Shown here one piece after another: positions 55,175 to 63,134 of a stretch of DNA of 64,000 bases. The notes under the pieces were generated by a model that was given only the letters and a program-made list of their open reading frames with translations, did no database searches and was not told the origin of the DNA. Source of the stretch: Bradyrhizobium sp. 200 (GTDB lineage: Bacteria; Pseudomonadota; Alphaproteobacteria; Rhizobiales; Xanthobacteraceae); assembly GCF_023100945.1 (NCBI RefSeq), contig NZ_CP064689.1, positions 8,290,001-8,354,000 on the forward strand, read 5' to 3'. Numbering within the stretch: position 1 is the first letter of the stretch; each line of letters begins with the position of its first letter. The translations under genes were made by a program, and so were the position numbers.

Positions 55175-55598
55175 ACCGCGGTCGGGCGATTGACGTTGCG
55201 CGGCGACGGCGCAGCGTCTCACTCGGCATTTCACCGAATGTGACCCGGTAATACCCGCTAAATCGCCCGAGATGCGAAAAGCCGTAACGCAACGCCAACA
55301 TCGTCACGTTGAGCTCGGCGTTCGACCGCTGAAGCCCGTCACGCACGAGCTGCAACCTCAACCGCCGGAGAAAGACATTCGGTGTCGTGCTGCGCCACTG
55401 CCGGAATCCTGCCTGCAGCGACCGCAGGCTTATCCCGAGGTGAGCAGCGACATCCAAAACCGTGATCGGCCTGGCTGCATTCTCCGCCATGAACCGTTCG
55501 GCCCGCCGGATCAGCCCCGGCACGGGCGCCGGGGCGTCCCCGGCCATGTCAGTTACCGTAACGGCCTCGATCACTTCATCCAGATCCCGGGTGCGCAT
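55122..55598 (-). CDS. AraC-family regulator lacking its ligand-binding region
   Basis: This encodes 158 residues, about half a normal AraC protein. The DNA-binding half is intact: [20 protein letters not shown] and the second helix-turn-helix [20 protein letters not shown]. The N-terminus [17 protein letters not shown] is a typical AraC start but runs straight into the DNA-binding part, so about 150-180 residues are missing. GGGAGG precedes the ATG. The 3' end overlaps the preceding receptor gene by 53 bases in antisense. It is divergent from the molybdenum enzyme operon. Confidence 0.82.
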   Translation of the reverse strand: MRTRDLDEVIEAVTVTDMAGDAPAPVPGLIRRAERFMAENAARPITVLDVAAHLGISLRSLQAGFRQWRSTTPNVFLRRLRLQLVRDGLQRSNAELNVTMLALRYGFSHLGRFSGYYRVTFGEMPSETLRRRRATSIARPRSSSAESPSGMRPSGGRG

Positions 55599-55693
55599 AT
55601 CGCCTCCCTCGCTCTGAACCTTCGCCGTTCAAACTGGTTGATGATTAGATTTAGCCGAGGCTGACAGGTCCAGCCTCTTTTTCGCGCAAATCG

Positions 55694-55718
55694 GATAGCC
55701 CTGCGCAAAGCGGCTATC
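55694..55718. promoter_or_regulatory. Inverted repeat in the araC-paoA promoter region
   Basis: GATAGCC and GGCTATC form 7-base arms with an 11-base spacer. This and the next repeat sit in the 193-base gap between the divergent genes, where the AraC protein would bind. Confidence 0.5.
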
Positions 55719-55720
55719 GC

Positions 55721-55753
55721 TCTGACATATGAGCATTATCATTTCATGTCAGA
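55721..55753. promoter_or_regulatory. Second inverted repeat, araC-paoA promoter region
   Basis: TCTGACAT and ATGTCAGA are perfect 8-base arms with a 17-base spacer. It is 39 bases before the paoA start and may be the regulator's main site or overlap the promoter. Confidence 0.6.
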
Positions 55754-55791
55754 TGGATAGGCGAAGCGTTAGCCGATGAACGGAGAGGCAA

Positions 55792-56307
55792 ATGGCACAA
55801 TTTGGCACAGCTAAGCCCGTGAGGCAGACAGCCGCGCTACCGGAGAAAATGCCGGTAACGCTCATCATCAACGGAATCCGGGTCAAACTGACGGTCGCTC
55901 CGTGGACCAGCCTTCTGGATGCGCTGCGAGACCATCTCGACCTGACCGGCACCAAGAAAGGCTGCGATCACGGCCAATGCGGCGCATGCACCGTGCTGGT
56001 CGATGGGCGGCGGATAAACTCATGCCTGACGCTGGCGGTCATGAAGGAAGGCGCAGAGGTCACTACCGTCGAAGGCCTTGCGACCAACGGGACCCTGCAT
56101 CCGCTGCAGCAGGCGTTCATCGATCACGATGCGTTTCAATGCGGCTACTGCACGTCGGGGCAGATCTGCTCGGCTGCAGGCCTGATCGCCGAGGGCAAGG
56201 CACGAACGGCCGACGAGATTCGCGAACTCATGAGCGGCAACATCTGCCGCTGCGGCGCCTATCCGAACATCGTGGCAGCGATCCAGCAGGCGATGGTGCG
56301 ATCATGA
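55792..56307 (+). CDS. paoA: Aldehyde/xanthine oxidoreductase 2Fe-2S subunit (PaoA-like)
   Basis: This encodes 171 residues with two [2Fe-2S] sites: CDHGQCGACTVLVDG with the following Cys in INSCLTLA, and FQCGYCTSGQICSAAGL with GNICRCGAYPN. It is the electron-transfer subunit of a three-part molybdenum enzyme like E. coli PaoABC (YagTSR). E. coli PaoA is Tat-exported, but the N-terminus here (MAQFGTAKPVRQTAALPEK) has no Tat motif, so this one is probably cytoplasmic. Confidence 0.93.
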   Translation: MAQFGTAKPVRQTAALPEKMPVTLIINGIRVKLTVAPWTSLLDALRDHLDLTGTKKGCDHGQCGACTVLVDGRRINSCLTLAVMKEGAEVTTVEGLATNGTLHPLQQAFIDHDAFQCGYCTSGQICSAAGLIAEGKARTADEIRELMSGNICRCGAYPNIVAAIQQAMVRS

Positions 56308-57320
56308 ACCCCTTCCATTATGCACGCGCCAACGACGTCGCCGACGCGATCCGCCAGATCGCCGCCGATCCTGCCGCAAAATTCATCGCGGGCGGCACCA
56401 ATCTGCTCGACCTGATGAAGTACGATGTCGAGCATCCGGCCCGGCTGATCGACATCTCGCAGCTACCGCTCAGGAGCGTCGAGGAAACTTCAAGCGGCGG
56501 CCTTCGCATCGGGGCACTGGTGCCGAACTCCGACCTCGCCTACCACCCGCTGATCGAGCAGCGCTATCCGCTGGTTGCAAGCGCGATCCTGGCCGGCGCG
56601 TCACAGCAGTTGCGCAACATGGCGTCGACCGGCGGCAATCTCGTGCAGCGAACGCGGTGCTTCTACTTCTATGACGCCGTGACGCCCTGCAACAAGCGCG
56701 AGCCCGGCAGCGGCTGCGCGGCGATCAACGGCGTCAACCGCATCAATGCGATTTTGGGGACCAGTGAAGCCTGCATCGCAACGCATCCATCCGACATGTG
56801 CGTGGCGCTCGCGGTGCTGGAAGCAACCGTACACGTCGCCGGTCCGGCAGGAGCGCGCACAATCGCTTTTTCGGATTTCCATCGGCTGCCCGATAACACG
56901 CCGCAGCGCGACACCAATCTGGAGCCCGACGAGATCATCACGGCCATCGAACTTCCGCCGAAGGGTTTCAGCGCGAACTATTCCTATCTGAAGATTCGCG
57001 ACCGCCTGTCCTATGCGTTCGCGCTGGTATCGGTGGCGGCGGCGCTCGAACTTGACGGCGACACGATCAAGGAGGCCCGCGTGGCGGTCGGTGGCGTCGC
57101 GCACAAGCCGTGGCGTGTTTCCGCCGCCGAGGCCGTGCTGCTCGGCCAGCGCGCCGACGCAAGCCTGTTTGCGCAGGCCGCTGATATCATGCTGCGCGGC
57201 GCCAAAGGCTACGGGCATAACAACTTCAAGATCGGGCTGGCGCGGCGCGCCATCGTGCGGACGCTCAGTCAGGCCGCGCGCGGCACGCCGCAATCGCAAT
57301 CCGTCAAGAAAATCCGGTGA
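56304..57320 (+). CDS. paoB: Aldehyde oxidoreductase FAD subunit (PaoB-like)
   Basis: This encodes 338 residues of the FAD-binding (CoxM-like) family. FIAGGTNLLDLMKYDVEHP and STGGNLVQRTRCFYF bind FAD. The extra Cys-rich segment (TRCFYFYDAVTPCNKREPGS then GCAAINGVNR, and later a SEACIATHPSDMC) is like the [4Fe-4S] loop of PaoB. It overlaps paoA by four bases (ATGA). Confidence 0.94.
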   Translation: MNPFHYARANDVADAIRQIAADPAAKFIAGGTNLLDLMKYDVEHPARLIDISQLPLRSVEETSSGGLRIGALVPNSDLAYHPLIEQRYPLVASAILAGASQQLRNMASTGGNLVQRTRCFYFYDAVTPCNKREPGSGCAAINGVNRINAILGTSEACIATHPSDMCVALAVLEATVHVAGPAGARTIAFSDFHRLPDNTPQRDTNLEPDEIITAIELPPKGFSANYSYLKIRDRLSYAFALVSVAAALELDGDTIKEARVAVGGVAHKPWRVSAAEAVLLGQRADASLFAQAADIMLRGAKGYGHNNFKIGLARRAIVRTLSQAARGTPQSQSVKKIR

Positions 57321-57325
57321 GCGCC

Positions 57326-59533
57326 ATGGCATCCTATATTGGAACAGCTACTTCTCGCGTCGACGGCAGAGCAAAGGTTACCGGCGAGGCCAGATATGCC
57401 GGCGAGTTCAACGTCCCTGGGCTGGTTCAGGGGTATGTCGTCGGGTCGACCATTGCCAAGGGGCGCATCATCCGCATCGATACCAATGAGGCGTTGCGCG
57501 TCCCCGGCGTGATCGACGTGCTCACCCATCAGCACCGGCCGTCGATGCCCGACCGCGACGACGCCTACAAGGATGACGTCGCGCCGGAGAAGGGATCGCC
57601 CTATCGTCCGCTCTACGACGACAGGATCCTGTTCAACGGACAGCCGGTCGCGCTGGTGCTGGCCGAGGATTGGGAAACGGCACGTTTCGCTGCCTCGCTG
57701 GTGCGGATCGAATACCGGAAAGAGTCGCACGTCACGGATCTGCATGCAGAGCGCGACAAGGCCTTCGCCGTCGAGAAACCCGAGAAACCCCGCGGCAATG
57801 CCGAGAAGGCGTTTGCGGCGGCCGATACGCGCCACGAGGCCGAGTATTTCATCCCGACCGAATACCACAATCCGATGGAGCTGTTCGCATCGACGGCGAT
57901 CTGGGACGACGGCAAGCTTGTGGTCTACGACAAGACGCAAGGCGTGCAGAACGTGCAACGATATCTTTGCGGCGTGTTCGAGATGCAGCCGGACCAGCTC
58001 AAAGTCATGTCACCGTATATGGGCGGCGGTTTCGGCGCAGGCCTGCGCCCGCAATACCAGGTGGTGCTGGCAGTGCTGGGAGCCCGCGCACTGAAGCGAC
58101 CGGTTCGCGTCGTGCTGGACCGCGCGCAGATGTATGGGCTCTGTTACCGCCCGGCGACCATCGAACGTCTCGCACTCGGCGCCAAAGCCGGCGGCACGAT
58201 CGATGCCATCATGCACGAGGCGATCGCCGTGACCTCGCAGTTTGAGGAATTCTCCCGCAACGATACCGGCTGGGCAGACCTGCTCTATCAAAACCCCAAC
58301 ACGAAATTCGTGCACAGATTGGCGCGGCTGGACGTTCCAGCGTCCTCCGACATGCGCGCTCCGGGCGCTGCGACGGGCGTCTATGCGCTCGAATGCGCGA
58401 TGGACGAACTTGCGGTGGCGCTCAAGATCGATCCGGTGCAGTTGCGCCTGCAATGCTACTCCGACCGCGACCAGAACACCGACCTTCCCTATTCCAGCAA
58501 GCAGTTGCGCGAATGCTACCGGCAAGGCGCTGCGGCGTTCGGCTGGGACAAGCGCAATCCGGAACCGCGCTCGATGCGTGACGGCAACGATCTGGTCGGC
58601 TGGGGCATGGCGACCGGCGTATGGGAAGCACTGCAGATGCCGGCCGCGGTCCGCATCGTTCTGACAGCCAATGGGCATGCGGAAGTGGCGACCGCGGCCT
58701 CCGATATCGGCACCGGCACGTACACGATCATGGCGCAGGTCGCGGCCGACATGCTTGGCCTGCCGATCGACAATATCAGCGTCAAGCTCGGCGATTCGAC
58801 GCTGCCGCAATGTCCGGTCGAGGGCGGATCGTGGATCGCAGCCTCGGTGTGCCACGCGATCGCGACGACGGCACGCGCGGTTCGCGGCGAGTTGCTGGAA
58901 CTGGCAAGCCATATGAAAGACTCGCCGCTGGCCGGCGCCGATGTAGATGAGGTTGCGCTGGTGGACGGCAAGCTCATCAGCAAGCGGGACGGAGCCCGCG
59001 CGGTTCCGATCGCAAGCGCGATGCAGCACGGCAATGCCGACCGTATCACCCGGGAGGAGACCAACAATTTCGAGGAAGACAAGTCGCATGCGCGCAACAC
59101 GCACTCGGCCGTCTTTGCCGAGGTCAAGGTGGACGAAGAGCTTGGCGTCATCCGCGTGACCCGCATCGTCGATGCGGTCGCGGCCGGACGCATCCTCAAC
59201 CCCAAGACCGCCCACAGCCAGGTCATGGGCGGCGTGGTGTGGGGCATCGGCATGGCGCTGCATGAGGAAGCGCTGTTCGATCATCAATTCGGCCGCGTCA
59301 TGAACGCCAATATCGCCGAGTATCACGTGCCTGTTAATGCCGACGTGCACGACATCAAGGTCATCTTCGTCGACGAGCCCGACGAGACCATCAATCTGCT
59401 TGGCATTAAGGGTCTTGGCGAAATCGGCATTGTCGGCGTTGCGGCGGCGATCGCAAACGCGGTCTACCACGCCACGGGAAAACGCGTACGCGACCTGCCG
59501 ATCACGCTCGACAAGGTCGTTCAGTTTGAATGA
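57326..59533 (+). CDS. paoC: Aldehyde oxidoreductase molybdenum subunit (PaoC-like)
   Basis: This encodes 735 residues of the xanthine oxidase large-subunit family. Cofactor segments include PYMGGGFGAGLRPQ, DMRAPGAATGVYALE and GGSWIAASVCHAIATTA; GIKGLGEIGIVG holds the catalytic Glu near the C-terminus. It would oxidise aldehydes or heterocycles to acids. The ATG at 57326 is used; a GTG at 57317 overlapping the paoB stop would add three residues. No cofactor chaperone gene (PaoD/XdhC) follows. Confidence 0.94.
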   Translation: MASYIGTATSRVDGRAKVTGEARYAGEFNVPGLVQGYVVGSTIAKGRIIRIDTNEALRVPGVIDVLTHQHRPSMPDRDDAYKDDVAPEKGSPYRPLYDDRILFNGQPVALVLAEDWETARFAASLVRIEYRKESHVTDLHAERDKAFAVEKPEKPRGNAEKAFAAADTRHEAEYFIPTEYHNPMELFASTAIWDDGKLVVYDKTQGVQNVQRYLCGVFEMQPDQLKVMSPYMGGGFGAGLRPQYQVVLAVLGARALKRPVRVVLDRAQMYGLCYRPATIERLALGAKAGGTIDAIMHEAIAVTSQFEEFSRNDTGWADLLYQNPNTKFVHRLARLDVPASSDMRAPGAATGVYALECAMDELAVALKIDPVQLRLQCYSDRDQNTDLPYSSKQLRECYRQGAAAFGWDKRNPEPRSMRDGNDLVGWGMATGVWEALQMPAAVRIVLTANGHAEVATAASDIGTGTYTIMAQVAADMLGLPIDNISVKLGDSTLPQCPVEGGSWIAASVCHAIATTARAVRGELLELASHMKDSPLAGADVDEVALVDGKLISKRDGARAVPIASAMQHGNADRITREETNNFEEDKSHARNTHSAVFAEVKVDEELGVIRVTRIVDAVAAGRILNPKTAHSQVMGGVVWGIGMALHEEALFDHQFGRVMNANIAEYHVPVNADVHDIKVIFVDEPDETINLLGIKGLGEIGIVGVAAAIANAVYHATGKRVRDLPITLDKVVQFE

Positions 59534-59623
59534 AGGCGTCGGCGCTTCACGGGTCGTGAGGCTCGCGCTAACGCAGACTCGCTGCCAGTTCGCCCCCCGG
59601 GTATTCCCGCTGCAGCAACGCCT

Positions 59624-60445
59624 TCAGACCCAGAATCCCGGCACGGCCGGCTCCAGCCTGCCGCCGGCCCGCACCGGCGCGACGCGCAGCGCGAGGCCGG
59701 TGGAATCATCGGTCTCGACCGCGATGCCGCTGAGTGTCGCCACGCCGGCCGCCGGTTCGAAGCGGCCCGAGGGAATGCCCGTCGTGAAGCGCCGCAGCGG
59801 TTCTTCCTTCTGCATGCCGATGATGGAATCATAATCGCCGGTCATTCCGGCATCGGTCATGTAGGCAGTGCCGCCGGCGAGAATCTGGTGATCGGCGGTC
59901 GGCACGTGGGTGTGGGTGCCGACGACGAGGCTGGCGCGGCCGTCGCAGAAAAAGCCGATGCCCTGCTTCTCGCTCGACGCCTCGCCGTGGAAATCGACCA
60001 CGACCGCATCCGCGGCCTCGCGCAGCGGACAGGCATCGAGTTCGCGGTTGAGCACCGCGAAGGGATCGTCGAACGGCGTCATGAAGACGCGGCCGATGGC
60101 GTTGACGACCAGCGCGCGCTTGCCGTTCTTGGTATCGACCAGCGCCGCGCCGCGGCCCGGCGTACCCTTTGGATAATTGGCAGGGCGGACCAGCTTCGGC
60201 GCGCGCTCGATGAACACCAGCGCCTCGCGCTGATCCCAGGCGTGATTGCCGAGCGTGATGGCATCGGCTCCCGCGTCAAGGAGTTCCTGATAGATCGCCT
60301 CGGTGATGCCGAAACCGCCGGCGGAATTCTCGCCATTGACGACGACGAGATCGAGAGCCCAGTCCCTGACCATGCCGGGCAGATATTCCGCGATCGCGGT
60401 GCGGCCTGCCCGGCCGACCACGTCACCGACGAAGAGAATGCGCAA
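59624..60445 (-). CDS. YmdB-family metallophosphoesterase
   Basis: This encodes 273 residues of the YmdB/TIGR00282 type. FVGDVVGRAGRTAI, VVVNGENSAGGFGIT, ITLGNHAWDQREAL and VGTHTHVPTADHQIL are the dinuclear metal motifs. Relatives act on cyclic nucleotides. It lies 3 bases after the 5-formyl-THF cyclo-ligase gene on the same strand, a common pairing in alphaproteobacteria. Confidence 0.93.
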   Translation of the reverse strand: MRILFVGDVVGRAGRTAIAEYLPGMVRDWALDLVVVNGENSAGGFGITEAIYQELLDAGADAITLGNHAWDQREALVFIERAPKLVRPANYPKGTPGRGAALVDTKNGKRALVVNAIGRVFMTPFDDPFAVLNRELDACPLREAADAVVVDFHGEASSEKQGIGFFCDGRASLVVGTHTHVPTADHQILAGGTAYMTDAGMTGDYDSIIGMQKEEPLRRFTTGIPSGRFEPAAGVATLSGIAVETDDSTGLALRVAPVRAGGRLEPAVPGFWV

Positions 60446-60448
60446 AGT

Positions 60449-61024
60449 TCAGCTCCGGAAATCGAACACTTTCTTTTCCGTTAGCACATAATCCAGCGCC
60501 ACGTCGTGCGGCAGCGCGGGAACGGCTTTTATTTCCTGCAACGAAAAGGCGGTGCCGACAGCCGTGATGGCCTTCACTTTACGCAAATGGGCGAGCGTGA
60601 AGTCGTAGTGTCCGGCGCCATAGCCGATGCGGTGGCCCTGGCGGTCGAATGCCGCCAGCGGCACCAGCATGATATCGGGAATGAGTTCGGCTGCGGCCGG
60701 CGACGGCTCGAGGATACCGAGCGGCCCCAGCATCAGCCGGTGGTCGGGCGACCAGGCGCGAAACGCCAGCGATTTTCCGCGCGCCATCACTGCCGGCAGC
60801 GCCAGCTTCGCGCCCTGCTCGGCGAGCTTGCGCATCAACGGCGCAGGATCGATCTCGCTGCGGATCGGCGAGTAACCTGACACGACCATGCCCGGCAGAA
60901 TCGCAAACGGCACGCCGCGCTTGGCCATCGCCTGCGCCGCGGCGGCGCGCTGTTCGTCACTCAACGCATCGCGCCTCGCCAGCGCGGCGGTGCGGAGGTC
61001 GGCTTTCGACGGTGGTGCCGTCAT
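60449..61024 (-). CDS. 5-formyltetrahydrofolate cyclo-ligase
   Basis: This encodes 191 residues. The family signature is GYGAGHYDFTL (metal/ATP site), preceded by LVPLAAFDRQGHRIG; the substrate loop is GMVVSGYSPIRSEID. It converts 5-formyl-THF to methenyl-THF. In many bacteria it follows zapA and the 6S RNA gene, and both are found upstream here. The ATG at 61024 is used. Confidence 0.94.
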   Translation of the reverse strand: MTAPPSKADLRTAALARRDALSDEQRAAAAQAMAKRGVPFAILPGMVVSGYSPIRSEIDPAPLMRKLAEQGAKLALPAVMARGKSLAFRAWSPDHRLMLGPLGILEPSPAAAELIPDIMLVPLAAFDRQGHRIGYGAGHYDFTLAHLRKVKAITAVGTAFSLQEIKAVPALPHDVALDYVLTEKKVFDFRS

Positions 61025-61052
61025 GCGATGAATGATCCGATTCCAGAGCAAT

Positions 61053-61146
61053 CGTAGCCCGGATGGAGCGAAGCGAAATCCGGACGATCATCTCGCAACC
61101 AAGCAGACGCTGTCCCGGATTGCGCTTCGCTCCATCCGGGCTACGG
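61053..61146. repeat. Palindromic interspersed repeat, family D
   Basis: CGTAGCCCGGATGGAGCGAA and its inverted partner ending CTCCATCCGGGCTACGG match the arms of the element at 43864-43950. It lies between the cyclo-ligase gene and the probable 6S RNA. Confidence 0.85.
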
Positions 61147-61214
61147 CTCGGCACGCCGCAGCAGACGGCAATGCACCGAAGAACTTTGGAAACAAACCCA
61201 CCAACAAATCAAAG

Positions 61215-61350
61215 TGCGAGGCCGCGATCGCCGTTGAAGCACTCGATCCCGGAGTTCCCTACGAAAGTAGGTGGGCACCATATGTCCGGATCCACGGACC
61301 CGGCCAGGGACAGTTCCCTAAAGGATCGATAAGGCCCCGGGGATATATGG
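61215..61350 (-). ncRNA. ssrS: Probable 6S RNA (ssrS)
   Basis: The position between zapA and the cyclo-ligase gene is the usual home of ssrS. On the minus strand the text forms a long broken hairpin: TCGATCC (61323-61329 strand complement) pairs with GGATCGA (61243-61249 complement), with a second pairing of TCCGGACATATGG-like text and a hairpin loop inside. The pattern of a closing stem, a large central bubble and a terminal stem fits 6S RNA, which binds the housekeeping RNA polymerase. Ends are estimated and the call is mainly from context. Confidence 0.6.
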
Positions 61351-61455
61351 CTCCTGACGCACGACGCAGCTTCGCGGAACACAATGTAAGGGCTACGGAC
61401 CGAATACGCCAGCGGTAACGCGGGGCCTTGCTATCACCCTTAGATTGCGCTCCAC

Positions 61456-62007
61456 TTCACCCTCCCCTGGAGGGGGAGGGTCGTTCGCACTCGGCGATGC
61501 GTAGCATCGTCCGATGCGAGCGGGGTGGGGTGATTTATCCGCGAGCGAGATCTACATGATTTCAACGGCAATCCGCCGCGCCGCAGCGAAGAAACTGCGG
61601 GCCAATACCACGCCGCATGAGCGCGCTCTCTGGCGCGGTCTGAAAGAGCTACCGATCGAAGGCACACATTTCCGGCGTCAGGCGCCGATCGGACCTTACG
61701 TTGTGGACTTCCTCTGTCCAGCAAAGCGTCTCATCATTGAACTCTATGGTGGACACCACAACGAAGACGCGACAGCGGCCCGCGATAACAAGCGGCAGGC
61801 GTGGCTGGAACAGGAAGGATACCGCGTTGTCCGCTTTTGGAATTCCGAGGTAATCGCTGATCTCAACGCCGTGCTAGAGCGAATCTATGTGGAGGTGCAC
61901 GGTGCACTCGACGCTGAAGCGCTACCACTGAAGCACCACCGACGACGATAGACTGTCACCCCGCCCCGCCGCTGCGCGGCGACCCTCCCCCTCCAGGGGA
62001 GGGTGAA
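61456..62007. mobile_element. 552-bp element: DUF559 gene between perfect 28-bp inverted repeats
   Basis: The left end (61456-61483) starts TTCACCCTCCCCTGGAGGGG and the right end (61980-62007) is its exact reverse complement over 28 bases. Each end is itself a small hairpin. The only gene inside is a DUF559 protein. It sits between the 6S RNA region and zapA, splitting a usually compact block. No transposase is present, so it would have to move by its own nuclease or with outside help. Confidence 0.6.
61556..61951 (+). CDS. DUF559 endonuclease-like protein
   Basis: This encodes 131 residues of the DUF559 family, which has a Vsr/PD-(D/E)xK nuclease-like fold. Motifs are TPHERALWRGLKELPIEG, FRRQAPIGPYVVDFLCPAKR with an Asp, and LIIELYGGHH with a Glu, followed by a WLEQEGYRVVRFWNSEV end strand. 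The natural substrate is unknown. It starts at the ATG at 61556 and lies inside the inverted-repeat element. Confidence 0.87.
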   Translation: MISTAIRRAAAKKLRANTTPHERALWRGLKELPIEGTHFRRQAPIGPYVVDFLCPAKRLIIELYGGHHNEDATAARDNKRQAWLEQEGYRVVRFWNSEVIADLNAVLERIYVEVHGALDAEALPLKHHRRR

Positions 62008-62032
62008 AAGCGCCCGCATTGTTATCCACACG

Positions 62033-62416
62033 TCACCCGATCGCGACGCCGCTGCCGATGGTGCGGTTCAGCATCTGCGTTGTCTTTTCGATGCGGTCGG
62101 CGGCGGCGTTGAGTGCGTTGGCGACTGCGACCTGGGTCGCCTTGGCGCGGTCGGCGGCTGCGACGCGAACGTTGCGCAGGGTTTCGAGCTCGCCCTCCAG
62201 CGAGCGGATGCGCGCGTTGGCATCGAGCAGTTCGTCGCATACGGTAAGCGCGGCCATCACCGTGAGACGCGCATCGCCGATTTCGCCGAACTTGCCGCGC
62301 AACTCTCCGACCCGCGATTCCAGGCTCTCGGCGAGCTTCAGCAGCCGCACTTCCTGCCCTTCCTCGCAGGCCATGCGGTACTGCCGGCCGTTGATGGTGA
62401 CGTTGATGTGGCTCAT
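62033..62416 (-). CDS. zapA: Cell division protein ZapA
   Basis: This encodes 127 residues. The ZapA N-terminal domain shows INVTINGRQYRMACEEGQE and LKLAESLESRVGELRGKFG; a coiled coil (ALTVCDELLDANARIRSLEG) follows. ZapA bundles FtsZ filaments. The gene upstream (DUF4164) overlaps its start by four bases (ATGA). Cyclo-ligase is the next conserved gene downstream, now separated by the DUF559 element. Confidence 0.92.
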   Translation of the reverse strand: MSHINVTINGRQYRMACEEGQEVRLLKLAESLESRVGELRGKFGEIGDARLTVMAALTVCDELLDANARIRSLEGELETLRNVRVAAADRAKATQVAVANALNAAADRIEKTTQMLNRTIGSGVAIG

Positions 62417-62733
62417 TCATTCTCTCCGGCATCGAGCACCGCACGGATGGTGCCGATCGCGACGTCAAGTTTTTCTGATATCTCGCGGTTGGTGCGCTCC
62501 AGCCGCCGCGTCTTCACCAGCGAGCCGTCGAGTTCATCGGCGAGCCGCGAGCGGTCGGCGCCGAGCGCCTGGATCCGGCTCGCCAGTTCGTTCTCGTCGC
62601 GGTCGGCGTCACGCCGCCGCTCGGCCGCCGCCTCGAGCGCATCGAGCGCCATCATCAGGCGCCGCGTGGCGGCGTCGATGTCGGCATAGACCGGCTCGGC
62701 ATTGCCGGCCCCGTTGGTGTGACGATCGCTCAT
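62413..62733 (-). CDS. DUF4164 coiled-coil protein
   Basis: This encodes 106 residues, nearly all helical: AATRRLMMALDALEAAAERR then SRIQALGADRSRLADELDGS and RRLERTNREISEKLDVAIGT. It matches DUF4164 proteins found next to zapA in alphaproteobacteria. A role in division with ZapA is inferred from the coupling (ATGA overlap). The ATG at 62733 is used. Confidence 0.85.
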   Translation of the reverse strand: MSDRHTNGAGNAEPVYADIDAATRRLMMALDALEAAAERRRDADRDENELASRIQALGADRSRLADELDGSLVKTRRLERTNREISEKLDVAIGTIRAVLDAGENE

Positions 62734-63134
62734 GAGAGGCAGCGCGCACCTTCGCGTAGGCCCGCCGCGCGGCAGCAAAATCCGCGGTTCGGCAAGCGGT
62801 TACAGCACGAAATTTACGTGGCAAGCGAGCCGAGCGCAACGCCGACGCGAAACTATGCACTACTAGATCATGGGGCTCGCCATCCCGACCCAGCGCTTAA
62901 GTGGGGCATGGTCTTTTCGGAAAAACCGGTACCCGTTTTGCGCCGGCGCGCCCCTTCGGGTCCAGACCATGCCGTAGGAAACTTTTCGCATTGGAAGTGC
63001 GTTTCCTCGTCTTGGACTCATGGGGATTGAGGTGCTATCCAGCCTCCGGCTTTCCCTCGATCCACGCCCGTATTGCGGCCTTTCGCCCGGTACATACCCA
63101 CCACCAAGCACCTCATTTCAGGCGGATTTTCATC
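62734..63134. other. Intergenic region between DUF4164 and tkt
   Basis: This 401-base stretch lies between divergent genes and holds both promoters. It contains a repeat at 62905-62973 and otherwise nothing I can name. Confidence 0.6.
62905..62973. repeat. Rhizobial palindromic repeat
   Basis: GGCATGGTCT and AGACCATGCC form 10-base arms; the inside holds CGGTACCC, shared with the fragment at 32075-32111, and a CGCCGGCGCG inner palindrome. Confidence 0.75.

Noticed and set aside
58010..59470. A 486-residue open frame on the minus strand
   Set aside because: It is antisense to the molybdenum subunit gene, which carries all cofactor motifs.
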